Assembly (NCBI GenBank): GCA_964498525.1
Contig: CAZCGU010000008.1
Span: forward strand, 62,001-126,000
Source: DTU098 sp964498525
GTDB lineage: Bacteria; Bacillota; Desulfotomaculia; Desulfotomaculales; Pelotomaculaceae
DNA: 64,000 bases
Direction of reading: 5' to 3'
A program made the translations under genes and the position numbers. Positions 32,604 through 41,415 of the stretch are shown here, in pieces. The first letter of the stretch is position 1; each line of letters opens with the position of its first letter. Under the pieces are notes generated by a model. That model did no database searches. It saw only the letters and a list, made by a program, of their open reading frames with translations, and was not told where the DNA came from.

Positions 32604-33953
32604 TTACTTTGCGGCCCGGCTAGCAGAATCGACTGGGCATCGTTTTCCGGAGCCGTCTCCCTTACCCGGGTAGTAGCGGTCGAGGAGCTGCCGGCGGGTC
32701 ATGACCAGGTACCTGGGCGCCGGTTTTTGGCGGTAGGCTTTTACAGCTTTAAAGCCGTAAGGGTGATAGAGGGCTAAAAGCCACCTTTCATACCACCCGG
32801 TAAGAGCGCAAAAGACACCCGGCTTCATATCAATGGAGGTAAAACCCAGGCGCTCGGTACCCCGGTGAAGAAGGGTGAGGCCGAACAAGATTTTTACGTC
32901 CCGGTAATCCGGGTCGTTTTTCAACAAGCCCGCCAGCAGGGGCAGTTCCTTTTGTACTTCCCGCAACGCTTTCAGGGCCAGCCGTTCCAGGGACATATTC
33001 CCGTGGAACAATTCCAGAAGCCGGTCATTGTTGACGTGCAGTTCCAGATATGTATCCCCCCGCCTGAGCAGGCTCCCGTCCGGCATCGGCCAGTCCTTGC
33101 CCCGGTAGCGGCGCGGAGCCATACGGTAAAAGGAGTTCTTGCCTTCTTCCAGTTCCCTGATCCCGCCAAGTTTCCTGAAGGTCCATTCAACGCCTCCCCA
33201 AAGACGCCGGGCACATTTCTTCAGGGCAAGGTTTCCGGGGCGTTGCAGTTCGATCATTTCCTCCAGGGGGACCACCTTTAGCCCGCGTTTTTGCAAGCCC
33301 TCCAGGATCACGGGAAGCGCCCGGGCAACCTGCAGGGGGGCTTCCTCAGCCGCGCCGGGTGTGGAACCACTGTCGTGAAAAATCAAGATCGCCCCGTCCC
33401 TGATCCTGTTCAATACCCTGCGGGCGATGCTTTTGGCTGTAGCTCTTTTGCCCCAGTCCCAGCTCATGAAGGTCCAGAGAACAACTTTAAGGCCCTTTAG
33501 CCGGCAATAGCAGATGGAACAAAGATTAAAAAGGCCCCAGGGCGGGCGGTAAAAGCGTACTCCCTCACCAGTGATTTCCTCGATGGCCCGGTTGGTTTCC
33601 CGGATCCCCCGGATTGTTGCATACGGTCCTTGCAGGCAGACGACTTTGTGCCTGTAGCCGTGGTTGCCCAGGGCATGGCCAGCTGCCGCAATTTGCTTGA
33701 TTAATTCCGGGTGGGCCCTGGCTTTCGCCCCCACTACAAAAAAGCAGGCCTTGATCCGGCTGCGTTCCAGGATCTCCAGGATTTGCGGTGTATAATTGGG
33801 ATCCGGTCCGTCGTCAAAGGTGAGGGAGACCCTGCGACCAGCCCCGGAGGCTCTGGAGATAGCCCCGATGTTCCCAAAACGGATCAGCAGCGTGGGTGCA
33901 ATGGTATAAACCAGCAGAATTAAAAGAACAACGTATAAAATAGATACGTTCAA
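32604..33953 (-). CDS. Polysaccharide deacetylase with C-terminal YkoP-like domain
   Basis: 449-residue exported or membrane-anchored enzyme. After an N-terminal hydrophobic helix (SILYVVLLILLVYTIAP), the NodB domain shows motif 1 SLTFDDGPDPNYT, motif 2 GHALGNHGYRHK (metal HxxxH), motif 3 RFYRPPWGLFN and the later ILIFHD. The last ~200 residues (LALKKCARRLWGG..., LHVNNDRLLELF) resemble the YkoP domain fused to deacetylases in Bacillota. TTG 33953 behind GAAAGGA gives a 16-nt gap to the upstream MFS gene. Likely deacetylates a cell-wall or spore polysaccharide. Confidence 0.88.
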   Translation of the reverse strand: MNVSILYVVLLILLVYTIAPTLLIRFGNIGAISRASGAGRRVSLTFDDGPDPNYTPQILEILERSRIKACFFVVGAKARAHPELIKQIAAAGHALGNHGYRHKVVCLQGPYATIRGIRETNRAIEEITGEGVRFYRPPWGLFNLCSICYCRLKGLKVVLWTFMSWDWGKRATAKSIARRVLNRIRDGAILIFHDSGSTPGAAEEAPLQVARALPVILEGLQKRGLKVVPLEEMIELQRPGNLALKKCARRLWGGVEWTFRKLGGIRELEEGKNSFYRMAPRRYRGKDWPMPDGSLLRRGDTYLELHVNNDRLLELFHGNMSLERLALKALREVQKELPLLAGLLKNDPDYRDVKILFGLTLLHRGTERLGFTSIDMKPGVFCALTGWYERWLLALYHPYGFKAVKAYRQKPAPRYLVMTRRQLLDRYYPGKGDGSGKRCPVDSASRAAK

Positions 33954-33969
33954 GGTAATCCTTTCTTTT

Positions 33970-35163
33970 TCATAATTGCCTGGAAAAAAATTGTTCCACC
34001 GGGTAGAAAAAATAAAAACAGGACATGGCGGCAAGCAGGATGGTGCTTATAACGATGGCCGACGTTAGCCCGAAGGATCTTGCCACAACACCCCCGAGGG
34101 CCGGTCCCACAGCAATCCCCATCCCCTCGGCGGTGGCAAAGACGCCCCAGCCTGTTGCCTGGCATTCCGGCGAGATGGACCTGGCCAGGAGATTATTCCA
34201 GGCGGGAAGGACGATGGCGTAGGAAAAACCCACCAGGGCAGCCAGGAGATAAACAGTTTCCGCAGCCCTGGCCGTACAAAATGTCGCCAGGAAAAAAGCA
34301 GTCAGACCGAATCCCGTGCCCAGCAGATATCTTAAGTTAAGGCGATCGGCCAGGCGGCCCATGGGCAGAAAACATAGAACTGCCGCAGAGCCGCCGGTTA
34401 AAAGCAGCAAAGCGTACTGCTTCGGGTTAAAGCCGATTATATCCTGGGCGTAAAGGGGCAACAGCGGCAGGATTAAACCTCCGGCCAGGGTCTGAAGGAA
34501 CATTCCTGGCAGGAGGATGTACTTTACCGAAGGGTTTTCGGCTAACTTGGTTATTTCCTTAAACAAGGAGAAACCCAGGTTGACGCCGGATTTGTCTGCA
34601 ACCTCCCCGGGCATTGTTGCCGCCACCATTAAAGCGCAGCCCCAGAGGGCTATCAGGAACCAGAAGGCCAGGCTGTAGCTATAGTCGATAAGAAAACTGA
34701 TAACAACGGGGCCGCCACCGCCGCCAATCAGCCAGACCGCAAAAACGATGCCTATCCGGGCCGCCCGGTCTTTTAACTGCACCGGCGCCACCCCACTAAT
34801 CACAGCCAGCCACACCGGGGAAGCAGACAGGCCGAAAATAGCCGAGCCAACGATCAGGGCGGTTGCCGAAGGGTATATTTTCAAAAACAGCAGTGTTGCC
34901 AACCCCAGGCCCAAACTAACGGTTAAAACCCGGTTTCCCCGGCGATCCAGCTGCCAGCCGGCCGCTCCCTTAAAGAGAGTTTCCATCAAATAATGGGCTG
35001 AGATTGCCAAACCGGAAGCGGCGACCGAAAGGCCCAGGTAATTTGCGGTGTAAAGCGGGAGAAAAGTCAGAAAAAAAGCGCCGCGGGTGAATTCTATCAG
35101 TAAAAGAATCAGCAGCAGGCTGTAATCTTTTCTGGAGGATAAAACGCGTTTTAATTCATGCAA
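33970..35163 (-). CDS. MFS transporter
   Basis: 397-residue polytopic protein with about twelve hydrophobic helices. The loop between helices 2 and 3 (KGAAGWQLDRRGNRVLTV) is the MFS signature, and a related loop (PMGRLADRLNLRYLL) starts the second half. It begins at TTG 35163 behind GGGGGAG. It lies 16 nt upstream of the deacetylase gene, so the two form an operon. Substrate unknown; drug-efflux-like or lipid-linked transport are both possible. Confidence 0.85.
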   Translation of the reverse strand: MHELKRVLSSRKDYSLLLILLLIEFTRGAFFLTFLPLYTANYLGLSVAASGLAISAHYLMETLFKGAAGWQLDRRGNRVLTVSLGLGLATLLFLKIYPSATALIVGSAIFGLSASPVWLAVISGVAPVQLKDRAARIGIVFAVWLIGGGGGPVVISFLIDYSYSLAFWFLIALWGCALMVAATMPGEVADKSGVNLGFSLFKEITKLAENPSVKYILLPGMFLQTLAGGLILPLLPLYAQDIIGFNPKQYALLLLTGGSAAVLCFLPMGRLADRLNLRYLLGTGFGLTAFFLATFCTARAAETVYLLAALVGFSYAIVLPAWNNLLARSISPECQATGWGVFATAEGMGIAVGPALGGVVARSFGLTSAIVISTILLAAMSCFYFFYPVEQFFSRQL

Positions 35164-35331
35164 ATATTAAGGCACTCCCCCCTCATCGTTAATTGCTATT
35201 ATACACCAAGGCGGGATCGGGAACAATCGCCTGCAACTCACGTCATACTATATAGTTAAGATTTTTTGGCGCGTGGTTAACCAACGGGATTCGGTATCAG
35301 ATACCTTAATTATATTTTACCGGGAGGAAAT

Positions 35332-36678
35332 ATGAGGGAACAAAAAATTTATGCAATCACTGTCTGGGTATTCTTACTGGCCCTCCTTGGAGGACTAGTT
35401 TTATGTTGCGCGAAAGAATCCCTGGCTGCGGAACCAGGCAGGATGTTAAGCCTTGGAAGCAGGGGCGGGGAAGTGGCAATCATCCAGGAAAGACTGGCCC
35501 GGGCCGGTTATTATCCGGAGGGAGAGCCCACGGGATATTTTGGTCTAACGACTTTAACTGCCGTTCTGGCCCTGGAAAAATCTAACGGCTTGCCCGCCGA
35601 AGGTGTCTTCGGAGATCTTGAGCGGAAGTTGCTTATGCCTGAAGACCCCTGGAAAGATACTTCTCCGGAAGCAGAGGTAAAACAGCCCGAAGGCGGACCC
35701 GGCGGGGCTGCCGAAAACCGTTCCAAATTAAAAAGGATGGTTCTGGGTTACTACACGGAGTATTACCCGGGAGACAACATCTCCTATAATTCCCTGGCGG
35801 CTAACCATGCCAGCATTGACTCCATTGCTACATTCAGTTATTTGACGGATGCCCGGGGCAACCTCACTGGTGAACCTATTGCCGCCGGTGTAGAGCTGGC
35901 CCAAAAAAAAGAAGTAAAAACGTTGATGCTGGTTCATAACATTGGCGATGCCGTTGACAGCCGTGCGGCCCATAGCCTGCTGTCGGTGCGGGAAAACCGT
36001 TTTAACCTGGAAAAGAACATTCTTTCGTTGATTGAAGAACATGGTTTTAACGGAGTCAACATTGACCTGGAAGGCGTGCCTCCCGGCGATAGGGCCAATT
36101 ACAGCGCACTTCTGGCGGAATTAAAGGCCATTCTGGAACCTGCCGGATACCTTTTAACTGTGTCCATTCCCGCTAAAACCCGGGACAACCCCCTGGATAA
36201 TTGGAACGGCGCCTATGATTACGCCGCAATCGGCGAATATGCCGATCTGGTTACGCTGATGACCTATGATGAACACTGGTCCGGCGGCCATCCCGGTCCT
36301 GTTGCTTCCCTGTCCTGGGTACAACAGGTGCTGGACTATGCGGTCAAGTCCATGCCCGGCGAAAAAATATTGATGGGGGTAGCGGCTTACGGTTACAACT
36401 GGTCTTCGGACGGAGGATGCAGCGCCTTGCTCTGGAACAAAGCTGCTGACCTGGCCTCCAGAAACGGGGGAGCCCGTTGGAGTGACCAGTACTCGGCGCC
36501 TTACCTGATTTATTATGATCAGATGGGCTATCGTCACGAGGTCTGGTTTGAAAACCGGTTTAGCCTGGCCTTAAAACTTGATCTGGCAAACAATTACAAT
36601 ATTGCCGGTATTGCTGTCTGGCGGCTTGGATTCGAGGACTACAGCTTCTGGCAGACAATAAGGGAAAAATTATCCTAA
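35332..36678 (+). CDS. GH18 glycosidase with peptidoglycan-binding domain
   Basis: 448-residue exported protein: a signal peptide (VWVFLLALLGGLVLCC), a PG_binding_1 domain (LSLGSRGGEVAIIQERLARA, residues ~38-100), a Gly/Pro/Glu linker, and a GH18 domain with the catalytic FNGVNIDLEG (DxxDxDxE variant, Glu acid) and LVTLMTYDEHW. It is similar in layout to spore cortex and germination hydrolases such as SleL/YaaH. ATG 35332 follows GGGAGGA. Acts on peptidoglycan or related GlcNAc polymers; a spore role is inferred. Confidence 0.88.
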   Translation: MREQKIYAITVWVFLLALLGGLVLCCAKESLAAEPGRMLSLGSRGGEVAIIQERLARAGYYPEGEPTGYFGLTTLTAVLALEKSNGLPAEGVFGDLERKLLMPEDPWKDTSPEAEVKQPEGGPGGAAENRSKLKRMVLGYYTEYYPGDNISYNSLAANHASIDSIATFSYLTDARGNLTGEPIAAGVELAQKKEVKTLMLVHNIGDAVDSRAAHSLLSVRENRFNLEKNILSLIEEHGFNGVNIDLEGVPPGDRANYSALLAELKAILEPAGYLLTVSIPAKTRDNPLDNWNGAYDYAAIGEYADLVTLMTYDEHWSGGHPGPVASLSWVQQVLDYAVKSMPGEKILMGVAAYGYNWSSDGGCSALLWNKAADLASRNGGARWSDQYSAPYLIYYDQMGYRHEVWFENRFSLALKLDLANNYNIAGIAVWRLGFEDYSFWQTIREKLS

Positions 36679-36755
36679 ATGAACGGTAGGCGGAGTTTCC
36701 CTGTATTGCCGGTTTGTAATTAACTTATGACCCGCCCGGCGCGGCCGGGAAAATG

Positions 36756-36775
36756 TGCAGCGTTTAAACGCTGCA
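36756..36775. repeat. Perfect 20-bp palindrome
   Basis: Perfect palindrome of arms TGCAGCGTTT/AAACGCTGCA, 78 nt after the GH18 stop. There is no T-run, so it could be an operator-type site or a small RNA stem rather than a terminator. Confidence 0.5.
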
Positions 36776-36857
36776 ACCTCCATACTCTCAGGATCGTTAT
36801 CCCCCATCCCGTACCTGTTTTGGTTTTTATATTTTGTCCCTTTAACTGAAAATCATG

Positions 36858-36886
36858 TTGATTTTCCGTCCGGGCGCCTTTATACT
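36858..36886 (+). promoter_or_regulatory. Sigma-A promoter of feoAB
   Basis: TTGATT (36858-36863), 17-nt spacer, TATACT (36881-36886). This is close to consensus, about 70 nt upstream of feoA. Confidence 0.7.
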
Positions 36887-36896
36887 ATAGATAGAT

Positions 36897-36909
36897 GAGA
36901 ACGGTTCTC
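36897..36909. promoter_or_regulatory. Operator-like inverted repeat downstream of feo promoter
   Basis: GAGAAC-G-GTTCTC, a 6-1-6 inverted repeat that covers the expected transcription start of feoA. Its position suits a repressor such as Fur; the fur gene lies 4 kb downstream. The bases are not a close match to the classic Fur box. Confidence 0.5.
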
Positions 36910-36958
36910 TTTATCGAAAATAATAAGGTACTGCGTAAAGGCGCCTGGAGGGCTGAGC

Positions 36959-37177
36959 ATGACCCTTGATAAGGCAAAAAAAGGACAAGTTTTGAGAATA
37001 ACAGGTATTAACAACGAATTGTTCCGGATTCAGGCCATCCGTTTTGGCCTGTCGGAGGGGGGGGTTTTTACCTGCCGGGAAATTGTACCGGCCGGTCCTA
37101 TTGTGGTTTCCAGGAATAAACAGGAGATTGCCATTGGCCGTAGTTTGGCCAGGAACATCCAGGTGGAGCCCTTTTGA
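36959..37177 (+). CDS. feoA: Ferrous iron transport protein FeoA
   Basis: 72-residue cytoplasmic SH3-like protein of the FeoA family (LDKAKKGQVLRITGI, IQAIRFGLSEGGVFTC, GRSLARNIQVEP). It supports the FeoB channel, whose gene follows 103 nt later. ATG 36959 follows GGAGGG. Expression is probably iron-controlled through the promoter and inverted repeat just upstream. Confidence 0.92.
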   Translation: MTLDKAKKGQVLRITGINNELFRIQAIRFGLSEGGVFTCREIVPAGPIVVSRNKQEIAIGRSLARNIQVEPF

Positions 37178-37280
37178 TGGCGCCTGAGGCAGGCAATCTT
37201 TTTCGATTGCGTTTAACTGTTTACAAGTTACAATAACTACTCTAACCACTCATAAATTTTATAGCGAAAGCAGGCACATC

Positions 37281-39224
37281 TTGGAAAACAATAAAGCTGA
37301 GGTTAAATTACCGGCGAGCGGCAAAAAAATTGTTCTGGCCGGCAATCCAAATGTCGGCAAATCGGTTTTTTTTAATGCCCTGACAGGTTTATACGTAGAT
37401 GTTTCGAATTACCCCGGGACCACCCTTGATATGGCTTGCGGCCGCTACAACGGTGATGTCGTGTTCGACACACCCGGGGTTTACGGTGTATCCTCTTTTA
37501 GCGAAGAAGAGGGGATAACCCGGGATATTGTCCTGGCGGCTGATCTGGTTGTTAATGTTGTGGATGCGGTACACCTGGAACGGGACCTTTTTCTAACCCT
37601 TCAGATTATCGATATGGGCATTCCCACGGTTGTGGCCTTGAACATGGTGGATGAGGCCGCCCGGGTAGGGCTTAAGATTAATACCGTCTTTTTGGAAAAA
37701 CTGCTGGGGGTTCCGGTTGTTTCCACCGCAGTGGTCCACAACACCGGCATTGAAGAACTGAAAAAAAAGATATACCACGCCAGGCCCGGTCACACCGAAG
37801 CCCAATTACTTAGAAAGATAGAAAACATGGGCATTCCCGCCGGCAGGGCAGAGGCGCTTCTGATTTTGGAGGGGGATCCCGTAGTCAGTGAGCGTAACGG
37901 TGTAAAGCCCGGGATGGAGCGGGAGCAAATTTACCGGGCCCGCACGGATCGGGCCAGTCAGATTGTCAGGCAGGTTGTGAAGGAAACAGGCGGCGGCACC
38001 GATTTTGCTTCCGGACTGGGTCGCTTGATGCTTCGCCCCTCCACAGGTTTTCCCCTCCTGCTCCTGGCCCTGTGGGTGATTTACGAACTGGTGGGTGTTT
38101 TTCTGGCGCAGGTCGTGGTTCCGGTTACAGAAGATTTTATGATTGGATACTATGAGCCCGCGATTGATTCCCTGCTGGGTAACGTTCTGCCCCGGGACTC
38201 GGTTATTCTGAGCATATTAACCGGCCGTTTCGGACTTTTAACTTTTACCGTCACTAACATGATCGGTCTTCTGCTGCCGCTGGTACTGGGGATTTTTCTG
38301 GTGCTTTCCGTCCTGGAGGACTCGGGGTACCTTCCCCGGATTGCCACTCTGATTGACCGTGCCCTGAGTTTTATGGGGTTGAATGGACAGGCCATTATTC
38401 CCATAATACTGGGCTTCGGATGCGTCACGATGGCAATCATTACCACTAGAATGCTGAAGACGGACCGGGAAAGGCGGATAGCCATCTTTCTACTGGCGCT
38501 GGGCGTTCCCTGCTCGGCTCAAATGGCTATAGTTATGGCGGTTCTGGCGGTACAGGGCGGGGTTTATTTGCTTTTCTATCTCTGTTTCATGTTTTGCGTC
38601 CTGGTTTCCGCCGGTACGCTTTTGGGGCGCTTTTTACCCGGAGAGGCATCCCCGCTGTTGATTGAACTGCCTCCCCTTCGCCTTCCCGGGTTCAAAAATG
38701 TTTGGAAAAAGGCTTTGCTCAAGTCCAGTCAGTTCATGAAAGAGGCTTTCCCTTTATTTGCTGCGGGTGCGTTGCTGCTGGGTATTTTAGATGTGACCGG
38801 AATGCTGCAGGGCTTAAGAGAGTTTTTTGTGCCCATTACCGTTTCCTGGCTGCACTTGCCCGTTGAGACTGCCGATGTTTTCATCATGGGGTTGATCCGG
38901 AAAGAATTTGGCGCTGCGAACATCCTGGTTCTGAAAATGCTTCCGCTTCAGAATCTTGTAATTTTGATTACCCTTACCCTTACTGTTCCCTGCATTGCCT
39001 CAACAATGATCATTCTCAAGGAACGCGGCTGGCGCGAGGGGTTGCTAATCTGGTTTGCCGTTTTAGCAACAGCTTTTCTTATTGGCGGGTTGGTTACCCG
39101 GTTGTTGGAATTCTTCAGTGTATCCGGTCATCTGCAAAATCCAATTTTGTTCGGTGTGATGATTTTGGCCCTGGTTGCAACGGTTCTCCTGGCCAGGTTT
39201 TCCCCCCCGGGGAAAACCCTGTAA
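37281..39224 (+). CDS. feoB: Ferrous iron transporter FeoB
   Basis: 647-residue Fe(II) importer. The N-terminal G domain has G1 GNPNVGKS, G2 PGTT, G3 DTPG and G4 NMVD. The membrane part carries the two Gate motifs with conserved cysteines (GFGCVTMAIITTRML and TLTVPCIASTMIILKERG) and LGVPCSAQMA. The start is TTG 37281; the SD is weak. Together with FeoA it supplies iron under anoxic conditions, which suits the many Fe-S proteins encoded nearby. Confidence 0.95.
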   Translation: MENNKAEVKLPASGKKIVLAGNPNVGKSVFFNALTGLYVDVSNYPGTTLDMACGRYNGDVVFDTPGVYGVSSFSEEEGITRDIVLAADLVVNVVDAVHLERDLFLTLQIIDMGIPTVVALNMVDEAARVGLKINTVFLEKLLGVPVVSTAVVHNTGIEELKKKIYHARPGHTEAQLLRKIENMGIPAGRAEALLILEGDPVVSERNGVKPGMEREQIYRARTDRASQIVRQVVKETGGGTDFASGLGRLMLRPSTGFPLLLLALWVIYELVGVFLAQVVVPVTEDFMIGYYEPAIDSLLGNVLPRDSVILSILTGRFGLLTFTVTNMIGLLLPLVLGIFLVLSVLEDSGYLPRIATLIDRALSFMGLNGQAIIPIILGFGCVTMAIITTRMLKTDRERRIAIFLLALGVPCSAQMAIVMAVLAVQGGVYLLFYLCFMFCVLVSAGTLLGRFLPGEASPLLIELPPLRLPGFKNVWKKALLKSSQFMKEAFPLFAAGALLLGILDVTGMLQGLREFFVPITVSWLHLPVETADVFIMGLIRKEFGAANILVLKMLPLQNLVILITLTLTVPCIASTMIILKERGWREGLLIWFAVLATAFLIGGLVTRLLEFFSVSGHLQNPILFGVMILALVATVLLARFSPPGKTL

Positions 39225-39436
39225 AAAAGCGGCGCCTTCTGGGCTTTTGTGTTTAACTTCATTTAAAATAGGCGGATCTAAAAACCGTGTGGGTTTTACC
39301 TTCCAACCATACCCGCCTGTTAGTACAATCTCAACTGGAAAGTGGTTAACGATGGGACAAAAATTCCGCTGCTTGGTTAGGGGAGGTTAAAATTATCTTT
39401 TCGCCTGTTTTCGGGACAAAGCAACACCTTACATGA

Positions 39437-39442
39437 TATAAT
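39437..39442 (+). promoter_or_regulatory. -10 element upstream of dacF
   Basis: A perfect TATAAT, 55 nt before dacF. The -35 region (GGACAA at 17-nt spacing) is only a partial match. Confidence 0.4.
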
Positions 39443-39496
39443 ACACTTTAGTTTTTTTGGAATTTTTCCTCTATATAACAAGCAAAATTTTATGGG

Positions 39497-40744
39497 ATGG
39501 ATATGATGTTGTTCAATAAACCAGGATATTGGGCCGTGAACTTTTTGATGATCCTTGTATTTGCTATTTTCTTGTATCCTCCGGTTGCCGAAGCGGAACC
39601 AGAATTAGTGGGGGAAGCAGCGGCGCTTATAGATGGCAGAAACGGGCAGTTTCTTTTTGAGAAGAATTCGGACCAGAGGATGTATCCTGCCAGTACCACA
39701 AAAATTCTTACGGCAATTATTGCCCTGGAAAAGGGTAAACTGAATGATCCCGTCTGCATTCCCTATGCTGCCTGTGGTGTAGAGGGATCGGCAATCGGGT
39801 TGCAAGAAGGAGAAAACATTGCCCTGGAAGACTTGCTTTACGCTTTAATGTTAAATTCAGGAAACGATACGGCTGTAGCCATAGCTAACCACATTGGTGG
39901 TTCCGTGGAAGACTTTGTCCGGATGATGAATGATCTGGCCAAAACAATAGGCGCCAAGGATTCAAATTTTAAGAATCCCAATGGACTGCCCGATCCCGAC
40001 CATTATTCCACAGCCCGCGACATGGCGCTCATAGCTCATTATGCCATGCAAAATCCGGAGTTCAGAAAAGTTGTCTCTACCAGGTCTAAAACAATCCAAA
40101 GGGAAGTCCCGGGTGCTCAGATATTTTTAGAAAATCACAACAAGCTTCTCTGGAAATATGATAACGCTATCGGGATCAAGACCGGTTATACCAATGATGC
40201 CCGGCAATGCCTGGTTTCTGCCGCTTCCCGGCAGAACCGGGAGTTAATTTCGGTGGTATTCAAGAGCGAAGGGAATGATATTTGGAACGATTCCACAGCG
40301 CTGCTGGACTACGGATTCAACGAATTTACCTGTCTTTGCCTGATCGAAGCAGGTGAATATGTTGAAGATATCCCGGTGCGATACGGAGTCGAGGAAAAAA
40401 TACCTGTCCAGACAGGCTATTCGCTTACCTATAACATGCCTGTGAACAGCCGGGAAAAAATCAGGCAGGAGGTGTTTTTGGAAAATTCCATTGTTGCGCC
40501 GGTCGACGCCGGAGCAAAAATGGGCGAACTGCTTTTTTTTGCCGGAGACCAGGAATTAGGCAAAGTTGATCTTCTGGCGCAGGAAGGGACTGAACTGAAA
40601 AAAATAGCCAGATGGCGGCCTTACCTGATCCTGGGACTGGGACTGGTAATACTTCTCTTCCTGATACGCCGGCATAATCTTTCCCGGCGCAAGCGGTGGC
40701 AGAGGTATAAGGAGAAAAATAATTCTATAGGAAAAAATTTTTAG
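39497..40744 (+). CDS. dacF: D-alanyl-D-alanine carboxypeptidase (DacF type)
   Basis: Trims the terminal D-Ala from peptidoglycan stem peptides outside the membrane. N-terminal signal peptide; serine active site STTKILT (SxxK), SGND (SxN) and IKTGYTNDA (KTG) in normal order; a C-terminal PBP5-like beta domain (residues ~285-365); then a membrane helix (YLILGLGLVILLFLI) with a basic end. 415 aa. Several ATGs occur close together (39497, 39503, 39506), so the exact start is uncertain by a few codons. Confidence 0.92.
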   Translation: MDMMLFNKPGYWAVNFLMILVFAIFLYPPVAEAEPELVGEAAALIDGRNGQFLFEKNSDQRMYPASTTKILTAIIALEKGKLNDPVCIPYAACGVEGSAIGLQEGENIALEDLLYALMLNSGNDTAVAIANHIGGSVEDFVRMMNDLAKTIGAKDSNFKNPNGLPDPDHYSTARDMALIAHYAMQNPEFRKVVSTRSKTIQREVPGAQIFLENHNKLLWKYDNAIGIKTGYTNDARQCLVSAASRQNRELISVVFKSEGNDIWNDSTALLDYGFNEFTCLCLIEAGEYVEDIPVRYGVEEKIPVQTGYSLTYNMPVNSREKIRQEVFLENSIVAPVDAGAKMGELLFFAGDQELGKVDLLAQEGTELKKIARWRPYLILGLGLVILLFLIRRHNLSRRKRWQRYKEKNNSIGKNF

Positions 40745-40818
40745 ATGAAAATAATGTTCAAACCACCAACGCAGTCAGTTGTCCTATACCTTTTTTATAT
40801 TGGTGCTTGCCCTCTGCA

Positions 40819-40847
40819 TTGACAAAATATGGGGCATTAATTATACT
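40819..40847 (+). promoter_or_regulatory. Consensus sigma-A promoter of fur
   Basis: TTGACA (40819-40824), 17-nt spacer, TATACT (40842-40847), 29 nt upstream of the fur start. Confidence 0.8.
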
Positions 40848-40876
40848 AACAAAAAAGGCAAAGCTGGTGTTGCTGC

Positions 40877-41326
40877 ATGCAGAAGGTCATATCCGATATT
40901 GAAGACAAACTCAAGGAAAATGAGTATAAGCTTACGGCACGCCGGGAACTTATTTTAAAGGTATTGATGGAAAACGGTGATAAACACTTAAGCGCTGAGG
41001 AAGTTCACAACCTGGTCAGGAAAAAAGAGCCGGACACTGGCCTGGCCACGGTGTACAGGACCCTGGAGCTGTTTTTGGAGTTGGATATTATTCATGCCAT
41101 GGATTTTGGAGATGGAAGGAAACGCTACGAGTTTGGCTGGAAAAAGGATCAGAAGTGCCATCATCACCACCATCTGGTTTGCACGGAATGTGGAGCTATC
41201 ATTGAGGTTAACGAGGACTTGCTGGAGGAACTGGAAAATCGCGTTAGCGCACAGTACGGTTTTACCGTCAAGGATCACCATCTTAAGATTTTCGGAATCT
41301 GCGGGAAGTGTAAGAACAGTTTATAA
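40877..41326 (+). CDS. fur: Fur family metalloregulator
   Basis: 149-residue transcription factor. A winged helix occupies residues ~10-85 (YKLTARRELILKVLMENG, GLATVYRTLELF). A metal-binding dimerisation domain has the His-rich HHHHH run, the structural zinc cysteines CTEC and CGKC, and the regulatory site residues near HHLKIFG. The HHHHHLVC segment fits Fur sensing Fe(II) better than PerR or Zur, but this is not proven. A strong promoter precedes it and a terminator follows. Candidate regulator of the nearby feoAB genes. Confidence 0.88.
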   Translation: MQKVISDIEDKLKENEYKLTARRELILKVLMENGDKHLSAEEVHNLVRKKEPDTGLATVYRTLELFLELDIIHAMDFGDGRKRYEFGWKKDQKCHHHHHLVCTECGAIIEVNEDLLEELENRVSAQYGFTVKDHHLKIFGICGKCKNSL

Positions 41327-41369
41327 AGCGTGACGGTGTTTATGTTATCCTGCCAACTGTCATTTTTAG

Positions 41370-41402
41370 CCATGCTACTTTTTAGTATGGATTTTTCTTT
41401 TA
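41370..41402 (+). terminator. Terminator of fur
   Basis: CCATGCTA/TAGTATGG stem (one G-U pair) with a 5-nt loop, followed by ATTTTTCTTTT. It lies between fur and the next gene. Confidence 0.7.
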
Positions 41403-41415
41403 GGGGGTCTGTTTT

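Noticed and set aside
39175..39390. 71-codon frame after feoB
   Set aside because: Overlaps the feoB end, no SD, no recognisable domain.
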